From Kutzneria buriramensis (GTDB taxonomy: Bacteria > Actinomycetota > Actinomycetes > Mycobacteriales > Pseudonocardiaceae), in the NCBI RefSeq assembly GCF_003387475.1, contig NZ_QUNO01000012.1, positions 186,001-250,000 on the forward strand: a DNA stretch of 64,000 bases, read 5' to 3'. Below the pieces are notes generated by a model. That model saw nothing but the letters and a program-made list of their open reading frames with translations, had not been told where the DNA came from and made no database searches. Positions 17,246 to 24,975 of this stretch are shown piece after piece. Positions within the stretch are counted from its first letter, which is position 1. Each line of letters opens with the position of its first letter. The translations under genes were made by a program, and so were the position numbers.

Positions 17246-18070
17246 ATGGGACTCGTGACCGAGCCGATCAGTGCGGATGTCGATCTCGTCGTGGCGATGG
17301 AGAAGGTCAGCGTGCGGCGCGGCAGGACCACCCTGGTGCGCGGCATCGACTGGCGCGTCGAGCTGGACGAGCGGTGGGTGGTGCTGGGCCCGAACGGGGC
17401 CGGCAAGACCACCCTGCTCCGGCTGGCCGGCGCCGAGATGCACCCGACCACGGGCACGGTGCACGTGCTCGGGGAGAAGCTGGGCCGCACCGACGTGTTC
17501 GAGCTGCGGCCCCGTATCGGCGTCTGCTCGGCCGCGCTGGCCGGCCGGGTGCCGCCCGAGGAGAAGGTGCTGGACGTCGTGGTCAGCGCCGGCTACGGCG
17601 TGATCGGGCGCTGGCGCGAGCAGTACGACACCGTGGACACCGGGCGGGCCGAGGAGCTGCTGGCCGCGCTGGGCATCAAGCACCTGGCCGAGCGCATGTT
17701 CGGCACCCTGTCCGAGGGCGAGCGCAAGCGCACCCTGATCTCCCGGGCGCTGATGACCGACCCGGAGATGCTGCTGCTCGACGAGCCGGCGGCCGGCCTG
17801 GACCTGGGCGGCCGCGAGGACCTGGTGGCCCGGCTCTCGGAGTTCGCGCTGGACCCGGACGCGCCGGCGATGGTGCTGGTCACGCACCACGTGGAGGAGA
17901 TCCCGCCCGGTTTCACGCACGCGATGCTGCTGCGCGAGGGCGGCATCGTGGCGCAGGGCCTGATCGACGACGTCATCACCGCTGCGAACCTGTCCGCCAC
18001 CTTCGGTCAGGATCTTGAGCTTGACCGGGCTGACCAGCGGTTCTTCGCTCGTCGGCGGACGAGCGCCTGA
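17246..18070 (+). CDS. ABC transporter ATP-binding protein (Rv3041c-like)
   Basis: A 274-residue stand-alone ATPase. Walker A is GPNGAGKTT (about residue 48), the signature is LSEGERKRTL and Walker B is EMLLLDEP, followed by the THH switch histidine. Similarity in length and position suggests the counterpart of M. tuberculosis Rv3041c, which also stands before the enoyl-CoA hydratase and methyltransferase genes (from memory). The ModF/iron-type ATPases share the LSEGE signature. I use ATG 17246 (GGAGGG nine bases upstream); GTG 17255 is also possible. No permease is adjacent, so the partner and substrate are unknown. Confidence 0.85.
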   Translation: MGLVTEPISADVDLVVAMEKVSVRRGRTTLVRGIDWRVELDERWVVLGPNGAGKTTLLRLAGAEMHPTTGTVHVLGEKLGRTDVFELRPRIGVCSAALAGRVPPEEKVLDVVVSAGYGVIGRWREQYDTVDTGRAEELLAALGIKHLAERMFGTLSEGERKRTLISRALMTDPEMLLLDEPAAGLDLGGREDLVARLSEFALDPDAPAMVLVTHHVEEIPPGFTHAMLLREGGIVAQGLIDDVITAANLSATFGQDLELDRADQRFFARRRTSA

Positions 18071-18123
18071 TCCGTTCGCTACCGGGCGGTAGCCTGCGAG
18101 GCCTGGATGTCTGAGGAGGACAG

Positions 18124-18903
18124 ATGGCTGAGTTCGTCCGGCTAGAGGTGGACGGCGGGATCGGCACCATCCGCCTGGAGCGGCCGCCGATGAACGCGCT
18201 GAACATGCAGGTCCAGGAGGAGATCCGGGCCGCGTCGGCGGAGGCGACCCGGCGCGACGACGTGCGCGCGGTGATCGTCTACGGCGGGCAGAAGGTGTTC
18301 GCCGCCGGCGCGGACATCAAGGAGATGGCCACGCTCTCCTACGCCGAGATGGCGGGCCGCGCCCAGCAGCTGTCCTCCGCGGTCGGCGCGGTGGCCGAGA
18401 TCCCCAAGCCGACGGTCGCCGCGATCACCGGCTACGCCCTGGGCGGCGGCTTCGAGCTGGCCCTGTGCTGCGACCGGCGGATCGCCGGCGACAACGCCAA
18501 GGTCGGCCAGCCCGAGATCCTGCTCGGCATCATCCCCGGCATGGGCGGCACCCAGCGGCTGGCCCGGCTGATCGGCCCGAGCCGGGCCAAGGACCTCATC
18601 TACACCGGCCGGTTCGTGGCGGCCGACGAGGCGCTGGCCATCGGCATGGTGGACGAGGTCGTGGCGCCCGACGACGTGTACGAGGCGGCCAGGCGCTGGG
18701 CCGGCCAGTTCGCCGAGGGCCCGACCCGGGCGCTCGCGGCGGCCAAGGCGGCCATCGACGGCGGCCTCGACGGCGACCTGGCCAGCGGCCTGAAGCTGGA
18801 GAGCCACCTGTTCGCGGCCCTGTTCGCGACCGACGACCAGCAGGCCGGCATGCAGTCGTTCATCGAGAACGGTCCGGGAAAGGCGAAGTTCAGTGGCAAG
18901 TGA
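18124..18903 (+). CDS. Enoyl-CoA hydratase/isomerase family protein
   Basis: A 259-residue crotonase-fold enzyme that would hydrate 2-enoyl-CoA in fatty-acid breakdown. The oxyanion-hole segment AAGADIKEM and the two acidic positions (GGGFELAL and GQPEILLG) are the classical hydratase set. GAGGAGG stands five bases before the ATG. The next gene starts inside its last codons (11-base overlap), so hydratase and methyltransferase are made together. In M. tuberculosis the corresponding gene is echA17 (Rv3039c), from memory of gene order. Isomerase activity is possible. Confidence 0.92.
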   Translation: MAEFVRLEVDGGIGTIRLERPPMNALNMQVQEEIRAASAEATRRDDVRAVIVYGGQKVFAAGADIKEMATLSYAEMAGRAQQLSSAVGAVAEIPKPTVAAITGYALGGGFELALCCDRRIAGDNAKVGQPEILLGIIPGMGGTQRLARLIGPSRAKDLIYTGRFVAADEALAIGMVDEVVAPDDVYEAARRWAGQFAEGPTRALAAAKAAIDGGLDGDLASGLKLESHLFAALFATDDQQAGMQSFIENGPGKAKFSGK

Positions 18904-19864
18904 CGTGCAGGACCCTGCCCCCAACCCGCACGCCACCGAGGCACAGGTGCAGGCCGCCTGGGACGACCCCAAGCTGGCCAACGTGCTCTACCACGACTGG
19001 GAGGCGGGCACCTACGACGAGAAGTGGTCCATCTCCTACGACCAGCGCTGCATCGACTACGCCACCGACCGGTTCCGCATGGTCGCCGGCGACCGCGGCT
19101 GGCCGTACGGGCGGGCGCTGGAGCTGGGCAGCGGCACCGGCTTCTTCCTGCTCAACCTCATGCAGGGCGGGGTGGCCAAGAAGGGCTCGGTGACCGACCT
19201 GTCGCCGGGCATGGTGCGGGTGGCGCTGCGCAACGCCGAGAACCTGGGCCTGGACGTGGACGGCCGGGTCGCCGACGCGGAGCGCATCCCGTACGACGAC
19301 AACACGTTCGACCTGGTCGTCGGGCACGCGGTGCTGCACCACATCCCGGACGTGCAGGCGGCGATGGCCGAGGTGCTGCGGGTGCTCAAGCCGGGCGGGC
19401 GGTTCGTGTTCGCCGGCGAGCCGACCAAGATCGGCGACTTCTACGCCCGCAAGCTGGGCCAGGCCACCTGGTGGCTGACCACCAACGTGACCAAGCTGGC
19501 GCCGCTGAACTCGTGGCGGCGTTCGCAGGAGGAACTGGACGAGTCCTCGCGCGCGGCGGCCCTGGAGGCCGTCGTCGACATCCACACGTTCGACCCGGCC
19601 GAGCTGGAGCGGACCGCCCGCGCCGCCGGCGCGCGCAACGTCAAGGCGGTCACCGAGGAGCTGTCGGCGGCGCTGTTCGGCTGGCCGGTGCGCACCTTCG
19701 AGGCGGCCGTGCCGCGCGAGAAGCTGGGCTGGGGCTGGGCGATGTTCGCCTACAAGACCTGGCAGCGGCTGTCGTGGCTGGACGAGAACCTGCTGTCCAA
19801 GGTGATGCCGCGCGAGCTGTTCTACAACGTCCTGGTGACCGGGACCAAGCCGGGTGGGGTATGA
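18893..19864 (+). CDS. Class I SAM-dependent methyltransferase (Rv3038c-like)
   Basis: A 323-residue methyltransferase. Motif I is LELGSGTGFFL (about residue 77) and the later motifs ADAERIPYDDNTFDLV and HHIPDVQAAM are those of the UbiE/Methyltransf_11 group. The C-terminal third contains aromatic-rich helices (WGWAMFAYKTWQRLSW) that could bind a lipid or sugar acceptor. It starts with GTG inside the hydratase gene and its own end overlaps the next start by 11 bases, forming a tight three-gene unit. Acceptor unknown; position recalls Rv3038c. Confidence 0.87.
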   Translation: MASDVQDPAPNPHATEAQVQAAWDDPKLANVLYHDWEAGTYDEKWSISYDQRCIDYATDRFRMVAGDRGWPYGRALELGSGTGFFLLNLMQGGVAKKGSVTDLSPGMVRVALRNAENLGLDVDGRVADAERIPYDDNTFDLVVGHAVLHHIPDVQAAMAEVLRVLKPGGRFVFAGEPTKIGDFYARKLGQATWWLTTNVTKLAPLNSWRRSQEELDESSRAAALEAVVDIHTFDPAELERTARAAGARNVKAVTEELSAALFGWPVRTFEAAVPREKLGWGWAMFAYKTWQRLSWLDENLLSKVMPRELFYNVLVTGTKPGGV

Positions 19865-21026
19865 GTTCTCCGCCGCCGACGTCGACTTCCTGACGTCGGC
19901 GGCGGGCCGGGCGGCGCTGGCCGAGGTCGGCGCGCTGCCGCTGACCGACAAGTCGCGCCTGGCCGACGTCGCGGCGGCCCGCCGGATCGTGCCGGACTTC
20001 GCCGCGGCGGTGTTGGAAACGGCCGTGCTGCGCCGAAAAGCCGTGGCCAAACTGTCCTCATCGGACGATTGGCTGTTCACCGACGCCGCCTTGCAGCAGG
20101 CGACGCCGTCTCCCGTCGCCGAGCATCGGGCCCGCCGACTCGGCGGTCGTGACGTGCACGACGTGACGTGCTCGATCGGCGCCGACCTGACCGTGGTGGC
20201 CAAGGTCGCGAACCGGTGCGTCGGGTCCGATGTGGACATGATCCGGCTGAAGATGGCGCGTCACAACGCTTCCGTCGCCGGCGTCGATCCGCTTCTGGTC
20301 CGCGCGGACGCGCTTCGACCGTCCACTGCGGACACGGTCGTCGTCGCCGATCCGGCGCGGCGGGACACCGCCGGCCAGCGCAAGTGGCGCGCCGCCGATC
20401 TCGTGCCGCCGCTGGACGATCTCGTCGACGCCTACCGCGGCCGGGATCTCGCCGTGAAGTGCTCGCCGGGCATGGACTTCGACTCGGCGCCCTGGGCCGA
20501 CGAGATCGAGCTCGTGTCGCTGGACGGGCAGGTGCGCGAGGCGTGCCTGTGGACCGGCTCGCTGGCCGGAGTGTCCAGAAGGGCAACGGTTCTGCGCACG
20601 AACGGTCCCGAGTGGACGATCGCCTCCGACGAGCCGGACGACTGCCCGGTCGCGGCCGTGGGCGCCTGGATCGTGGACCCGGACGGGGCGGTGGTGCGAG
20701 CCGGTCTCGTGCGCCACTACGCGGCCCGGCACGGTTTGGCTCAGCTCGACCCGCACATCGCCTACTTGACGGGTGAAACACCGCCGCCGGGAATCCGGGC
20801 CTTCCAGGTGATCGAGCACGGCCACTACAGTGAGAAGGCGCTGCGCGCGGTGCTGCGACGCCACCGGATCGGGCGACTGGAGATCCTGGTCCGAGGGCTT
20901 AACGTGGACCCGAACACGCTGCGTCCCCGATTGAAGCTCGCCGGCGACGCCGAGGCGACGGTCGTGCTCACGAGGATCGGTCACACCCCTACCGCCGTGC
21001 TCTGCCGGGCGCGCGCAACCACCTGA
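19854..21026 (+). CDS. THUMP-like domain methyltransferase (Rv3037c-like)
   Basis: A 390-residue protein. The N-terminal 90 residues are helical (SAADVDFLTSAAGRAALAE). The middle has a Rossmann methyltransferase fold (DVTCSIGADLTVVAK as SAM loop, then VVADPARRD). The C-terminal third matches the THUMP-like region seen in related actinobacterial proteins (FQVIEHGHYSEKALRAVL, LEILVRGLNVDPNTLRPRL). Its relatives include Rv3037c, which has been discussed with MGLP synthesis; a nucleic-acid target is equally conceivable. It begins with GTG inside the preceding gene and closes the operon. The tandem position argues for shared regulation with the hydratase. Confidence 0.82.
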   Translation: MGYEFSAADVDFLTSAAGRAALAEVGALPLTDKSRLADVAAARRIVPDFAAAVLETAVLRRKAVAKLSSSDDWLFTDAALQQATPSPVAEHRARRLGGRDVHDVTCSIGADLTVVAKVANRCVGSDVDMIRLKMARHNASVAGVDPLLVRADALRPSTADTVVVADPARRDTAGQRKWRAADLVPPLDDLVDAYRGRDLAVKCSPGMDFDSAPWADEIELVSLDGQVREACLWTGSLAGVSRRATVLRTNGPEWTIASDEPDDCPVAAVGAWIVDPDGAVVRAGLVRHYAARHGLAQLDPHIAYLTGETPPPGIRAFQVIEHGHYSEKALRAVLRRHRIGRLEILVRGLNVDPNTLRPRLKLAGDAEATVVLTRIGHTPTAVLCRARATT

Positions 21027-21086
21027 GGTGTCACACGTCCTCTGATCGGGTACTCGCAACGCTGAGTGCGACTGGAGGCGAAGTCC

Positions 21087-21758
21087 ATGTCCAGGTCTTT
21101 GGGTATCGCGGCGATCGCGGGCGTGATGGCGGTGGGCCTGCTCACCGCGGCGTGTGGCAGCCCGGCAACCAACAATGCCTCGTCCGACACGTCGACCACG
21201 GCGTCCTCGACCACCGCGGCCAGCACGACCACCGCCAGCTCGGCACCGGCCGACTCCGGCGTCAACACCGCGACCGGCGCGGGCGGCGACGGCTCCGGCG
21301 GCGCGAGCGCGGGCAACGGCCAGTGCGTGTCCGCCAACCTCAAGGTCACCGCCGGCGGCGGCAACGCGGGTGCGGGGCACTCGTTCATCCCGATCGTGTT
21401 CACCAACGCCGGCGCCAAGCCGTGCACCATCGCCGCCTACCCCGGTGTGTCCTTTGTGGCCGGTGACGACGGCCACCAGGTCGGCGACCCGGCGACCCGC
21501 GTCTCGGCCGCCACGCCCACCGTCACGCTCCAGCCCGGCCAGGCCGCGTCGGCCGCGCTGAGCATCGCCAACGTCGGCGTCTACGACCCGGCCCAGTGCA
21601 AGCCGGTCGCGGTGCGCGGCCTGCGGGTGTACCCGCCGAACAACACCGCCGCCCTCTTCGTGCCGCTGACCGGCGACGTGCAGGGCTGCTCGCAGCACAT
21701 CCCCAACCAGACGCCGCTCCAGATCAAGCCCGTGGTCGCCGGCGCGAACGCCCAGTAA
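21087..21758 (+). CDS. Secreted lipoprotein with DUF4232 domain
   Basis: A 223-residue lipoprotein. The signal peptide runs to the lipobox-like TAAC (Cys22), followed by a Ser/Thr/Ala-rich linker of about 50 residues and then a DUF4232 beta-sandwich (about 85-223) with four cysteines and the usual HSFIPIVFTNAGAKPCT and GYPGVSF-like pattern. ATG 21087 has GGAGG eight bases upstream, which decides it over an upstream GTG. Cell-surface role; function of the domain is unknown. It is the last + gene before a convergent hairpin. Confidence 0.85.
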   Translation: MSRSLGIAAIAGVMAVGLLTAACGSPATNNASSDTSTTASSTTAASTTTASSAPADSGVNTATGAGGDGSGGASAGNGQCVSANLKVTAGGGNAGAGHSFIPIVFTNAGAKPCTIAAYPGVSFVAGDDGHQVGDPATRVSAATPTVTLQPGQAASAALSIANVGVYDPAQCKPVAVRGLRVYPPNNTAALFVPLTGDVQGCSQHIPNQTPLQIKPVVAGANAQ

Positions 21759-21771
21759 CTCCCTCTTTTTC

Positions 21772-21824
21772 GCCACATGCGCTTCCCAGTTGTCACCACA
21801 TGACAACTGGGAAGCGCATGTGGC
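21772..21824. terminator. Perfect 24-bp hairpin between convergent genes (family A)
   Basis: Arms 21772-21795 and 21801-21824 are perfect reverse complements around CCACA. The outer 15 bases equal those of the hairpin at 6999-7051 while the inner stem differs completely, so the stem has been kept by compensating change or the outer part is a mobile repeat. It is preceded by a T-run (21765-21770) that would serve as tail for the minus-strand transcript. Confidence 0.75.
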
Positions 21825-21836
21825 ATCAAGGGGGGA

Positions 21837-22772
21837 TCAGGAGACGATGCGGCTGAGCACGAACTCGCTGAGGTCGTCGACGTCGGCGTCGAAGGCCACC
21901 TCGACCCGCCGCCGCGGCGACGGGCTGTTCCGCCGGCGGTCGACGATCGTCGCGCCGCGGCCGGGGCCGTGCGAGCAGTCGACCTCGACCGGGCACGACT
22001 CGGTGCGCAGGATGCCGGGGGAGATGGCCTCGGCCAGCGCGATGGCGTCGTGCAGAACCATGCCGTCGAGGCCGAGCTGGCGCTGGTAGGTGGCCCGGTA
22101 GGACGGGGTCAGCGTGGTCAGGCCCCGGCCGACCGCGCCGCCGGCCGCGAGGCGGTCGAGCCGGCCGGCGCCCACGGCGCAGCGGTGGGTCAGGTCGAGC
22201 GGCACGAGCACCGTCGGAACGTCCTCCTCGGCCAGCACCCGGTGCGCGGCCTCAGGGTCGCTCCAGACGTTGAACTCGGCGGCGGCGGTCGTGTTGCCGC
22301 CCTTGGCGCTGCCGCCCATCGCCACGATCCGACCGATCTTCGGCTTCAGCTCGGGGTGCACCGCCAGCAGCAGCGCGACGTTGGTCATCGGGCCGATGGG
22401 CGCGATGGTCACCGGCTCGGTGGCGGCGCGCAGCAGGTCGGCCATCAGCTCGACGGCGTGCCGGCCGTCCACGTCGTGGCTGGCCAGCGGCAGCGTGTCG
22501 GCCGCGCCGGAGAGGCCGTCGTTGCCGTGCACCTCGCTCGCGCGGTGCGGGGTGGGGTGCACCAGCGGCCGGTCGGCGCCGGCCGCCACCGGCACGTCCG
22601 AGCGACCGCACAGCTCCAGCAGCCGCAGCGCGTTGGAGGTGGTGTTCGACAGCGCCACGTTGCCGAAGACGGTGGTCACCGCCAGCAGGTCGACCTCGGG
22701 GCTGCCGGCCGCCAGCGCGATGGCGAAGGCGTCGTCGATGCCTGGGTCGGTGTCGATGATCAGCGGCGTCAT
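21837..22772 (-). CDS. Inosine-uridine preferring nucleoside hydrolase
   Basis: A 311-residue enzyme that splits the N-glycosidic bond of ribonucleosides for purine/pyrimidine salvage. The calcium-binding DTDPGIDDA stands at residues 7-15, and the active-site segments HGNDGLSG, IGPMTNVALLL and AEFNVWSDPEAA are all present. Length is typical. Translation starts at ATG 22772, twelve bases from the start of the divergent acyltransferase. A TAGGCT element seven bases upstream suggests a leaderless message. Substrate preference cannot be read from the sequence. Confidence 0.93.
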   Translation of the reverse strand: MTPLIIDTDPGIDDAFAIALAAGSPEVDLLAVTTVFGNVALSNTTSNALRLLELCGRSDVPVAAGADRPLVHPTPHRASEVHGNDGLSGAADTLPLASHDVDGRHAVELMADLLRAATEPVTIAPIGPMTNVALLLAVHPELKPKIGRIVAMGGSAKGGNTTAAAEFNVWSDPEAAHRVLAEEDVPTVLVPLDLTHRCAVGAGRLDRLAAGGAVGRGLTTLTPSYRATYQRQLGLDGMVLHDAIALAEAISPGILRTESCPVEVDCSHGPGRGATIVDRRRNSPSPRRRVEVAFDADVDDLSEFVLSRIVS

Positions 22773-22785
22773 AAGGTGCAGCCTA
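22772..22785. promoter_or_regulatory. Mirror-image pair of leaderless -10 elements
   Basis: On the + strand TAAGGT (22772-22777) stands seven bases before ATG 22785. On the - strand TAGGCT (22785-22780) stands seven bases before ATG 22772. Each -10 element therefore touches the start codon of the other gene, and the -35 regions must lie inside the opposing coding sequences. Both messages should begin at the A of ATG. Confidence 0.6.
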
Positions 22786-23531
22786 TGACGAGCATGTGGG
22801 GCGCCTCGCTGGCGTCACGGCGCCGGGCCCGCCGCCGCGACCCCGAGCAGGCGCGTTTCCTCACCATGGCGTCGCTGCGCTGGATGCTCCGCAACCGGGC
22901 GTACACGCCGTGGTACCTGGTGCGGTACTGGCGGCTGTTCAAGTTCCGGCTGGCCAACCCGCACGTGGTGCTGCGCGGCATGGTGTTCCTCGGCCGGAAC
23001 GTGGAACTGCACTGCCGGCCCGGCTACGGCCGGCTGGAGGTCGGCCGCTGGGTGCACATCGGCGACGGCAACTCCATCCGCTGCCACGAGGGCTCGCTGC
23101 GGATCGGCGACAAGGTCGTGTTCGGCAAGGACAACACCGTCAACTGCTACCTGGACGTCGAGATCGGCGCGGCGACGCTGGTCGCCGACTGGGTGTACGT
23201 CTGCGACTTCGACCACGTGGTCGCCGACATCAACCTGCCGATCAAGGACCAGGGCATCGTCAAGACGCCCGTGCGGATCGGGCCGGACTGCTGGCTGGGC
23301 GTGAAGACGACCGTGCTGCGCGGCACCCGGATCGGCCGCGGCTGTGTGCTGGGTGCGCACGCCGTCGCCCGCGGCGACATCGGCGACTACTCCATCGCCG
23401 TCGGCACCCCCGCCCGGGTGGTGCGCGACCGCCGTGCCGACTACGAGGCCGACGCCGAGCGCCGGGCGGCGGTGGCGGACATGGCCCGCAAGGCCGACGA
23501 GGCCCTGAAACAAGCCCTAACCGACAGCTGA
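22785..23531 (+). CDS. Left-handed beta-helix acyltransferase (hexapeptide repeat)
   Basis: A 248-residue O-acyltransferase of the LbH/maltose-acetyltransferase type, which moves an acetyl or longer acyl group to a sugar. A basic, aromatic N-terminal region (TPWYLVRYWRLFKFRL) may touch the membrane. Hexapeptide turns run from about residue 90 to 215 (VGRWVHIGDGNSI, IGDKVVFGKDNTV, IGPDCWLGVKTTVLRGTRI, IGDYSIAVGTPARVV), with the catalytic His in CDFDHVV. By position it may correspond to Rv3034c of the mycobacterial MGLP region (from memory). A second ATG at 22794 is possible, but TAAGGT spacing favours 22785. Confidence 0.85.
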   Translation: MTSMWGASLASRRRARRRDPEQARFLTMASLRWMLRNRAYTPWYLVRYWRLFKFRLANPHVVLRGMVFLGRNVELHCRPGYGRLEVGRWVHIGDGNSIRCHEGSLRIGDKVVFGKDNTVNCYLDVEIGAATLVADWVYVCDFDHVVADINLPIKDQGIVKTPVRIGPDCWLGVKTTVLRGTRIGRGCVLGAHAVARGDIGDYSIAVGTPARVVRDRRADYEADAERRAAVADMARKADEALKQALTDS

Positions 23532-23640
23532 ACCCCCGCGAGTCGCGCTGTCAGGCACACCGAATGTAAGTCTGGGGCACACCTGACCGTGTGCCCGAAA
23601 CCTGCATTCGGTGTGCCCCAGAGCGCGACTCGCGGGGGTT
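23531..23640. repeat. Nested palindrome filling the gap between two stop codons (family C)
   Basis: Outer arms AACCCCCGCGAGTCGCGCT (23531-23549) and its perfect complement (23622-23640), middle arms 23554-23566/23605-23617 (13 bp, perfect) and inner arms 23575-23582/23589-23596 (8 bp) nest into one long foldback. It starts in the TGA of the acyltransferase gene and ends in the TAA of the glycosyltransferase gene. Function as bidirectional terminator is likely; related copies lie at 29434-29555 and, decayed, near 11821-11860. Confidence 0.75.
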
Positions 23641-24889
23641 AGGTGAAGGCGTTGCCGGTGGCGATCTTGGGGCGGCCGAGGACGCCGTGGTCACGTATCA
23701 CGGCCTGCCGGTAGACCTCGACGGTGCCGGCGGCGATGCGGCCCCAGTCGAAATCGGTGCCGAGGCGGGCCTTGGCGGCGCGGGCGCGGCGTTGGGCGGC
23801 GGCGGGGTCGTCGAGTACGCCCCGAACCGCGGCGGTCAGTCCGTCCACATCGGCCGGCGCGAAGGACGAGCCGGTCTTGCCGTCCACGACGACCTCGCCG
23901 AGACCGCCGGCGGTCGACGCCACCAACGGCGTGCCGGCGGCGGCGGCCTCCAGGGCGACGATGCCGAACGGCTCGTAGCGGCTGGGCAGCACGACGGCGT
24001 CGGCGGCCGACAGCGTGGCGGCCAGCTCGCGGTCGGACAGGTGCCCGGCGAACTCCACGGCCCGCAGCACCCGGTGCTTACGGGCCTGGTCGGCCAGCCA
24101 CTGGGCGTGGCTGCCGGTGCCGGCCACCACCAGCCGCGTCCCGGGATGGCTGCGCCGGATCCGGGCCAGGCCGGCGATCAGGTCCTGAACGCCCTTCTCC
24201 CACTCCAGGCGTCCGAAGAACAGCAGCAGCGGGGCGTTGGGCGTGCCATGGCGCTCCCGCGCCGCGGAGACCTCGGCGGGGCGCACCCGCCAGCGCCGCG
24301 GCTCGATCCCGTTGTGCAGCACGGTGATCGTGTCCGGGTCCACATCGAACAGGTGCGTCACCTCGGCCCGCATCGCCGCCGAGCACGTGATCAGGCTGTC
24401 GGCCCGGTTGGCCAGCCACCACTCCACCGAATGCACCTGCTGGTTCAGCGGCTGCGACAGCCAGCCGCTGTGCCGGCCGGCCTCGGTCGCGTGGATGGTC
24501 GCGACCAGCGGCACCTCCGCCGCCTCGCTGAGTGCGACGGCCGGGTGCGTCACCAGCCAGTCGTGGGCGTGCACGACGTCCGGCTGCCAGCCGCGCAGCA
24601 GCCGCAGGCCCTCGCGGATCATGCCGTGACCCATCGCCAGCGTCCACGCCACGAGATCGCGCTCGAACACCAGGTGCGGCGGGTCCTCGGCGATCCTGAT
24701 CACCCGCACCCCGTCGGAGGCGAAGTCCGAGGTCGGGTTGGTGGTGGCGTCGCTGCCCGTCGGCTGCCGGCACAGCACCACCACCTCGTGGCCCTGCTCG
24801 CCGAGCTTGCGGGCCAGCGCGTGCACGTGCCGGCCCAGCCCGCCGACCACGACCGGCGGGTACTCCCAGGACAGCATCAGGATCCGCAT
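23639..24889 (-). CDS. GT4 alpha-glucosyltransferase (glycogen synthase-like, Rv3032-like)
   Basis: A 416-residue GT-B enzyme. The N-terminal MLSWEYPPVVVGGLGRH is the ADP/UDP-glucose-binding loop of starch/glycogen synthase relatives, HAHDW follows, and the C-terminal domain has the GRLEWEKGVQDL and SRYEPFGIVALEA signatures with the conserved Glu pair. In M. tuberculosis the homologue Rv3032 elongates the alpha-1,4 glucan of MGLP and works beside a GH57 protein. Here the GH57 and methyltransferase genes follow upstream on the same strand, interrupted only by an S53 protease gene. Cytosolic glycogen synthesis is an alternative role. Confidence 0.9.
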   Translation of the reverse strand: MRILMLSWEYPPVVVGGLGRHVHALARKLGEQGHEVVVLCRQPTGSDATTNPTSDFASDGVRVIRIAEDPPHLVFERDLVAWTLAMGHGMIREGLRLLRGWQPDVVHAHDWLVTHPAVALSEAAEVPLVATIHATEAGRHSGWLSQPLNQQVHSVEWWLANRADSLITCSAAMRAEVTHLFDVDPDTITVLHNGIEPRRWRVRPAEVSAARERHGTPNAPLLLFFGRLEWEKGVQDLIAGLARIRRSHPGTRLVVAGTGSHAQWLADQARKHRVLRAVEFAGHLSDRELAATLSAADAVVLPSRYEPFGIVALEAAAAGTPLVASTAGGLGEVVVDGKTGSSFAPADVDGLTAAVRGVLDDPAAAQRRARAAKARLGTDFDWGRIAAGTVEVYRQAVIRDHGVLGRPKIATGNAFT

Positions 24890-24914
24890 GACCTGGTGAT
24901 CCTGCCATGCCCGG

Positions 24915-24944
24915 GACCGGGGCTACTCGGCGGTAGCCCCGGTC
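24915..24944 (-). terminator. 12-bp hairpin after the S53 protease gene
   Basis: GACCGGGGCTAC (24915-24926) pairs with GTAGCCCCGGTC (24933-24944) around a six-base loop, 29 bases beyond the protease stop codon. It should separate the protease transcript from the glycosyltransferase gene downstream. Confidence 0.6.
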
Positions 24945-24961
24945 GGCCGGAAACCTCGATT

Positions 24962-24975
24962 TAGAACGTGTTCTA
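24962..24975. promoter_or_regulatory. KstR-like operator (TAGAACGTGTTCTA)
   Basis: A perfect 14-base palindrome matching the TnnAACnnGTTnnA motif known for the TetR-family sterol-catabolism regulator KstR. It overlaps the TAG of the S53 gene and lies 73 bases before the glycosyltransferase start. No sterol gene is in the window, so a chance match or a related TetR regulator remains possible. Confidence 0.35.
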
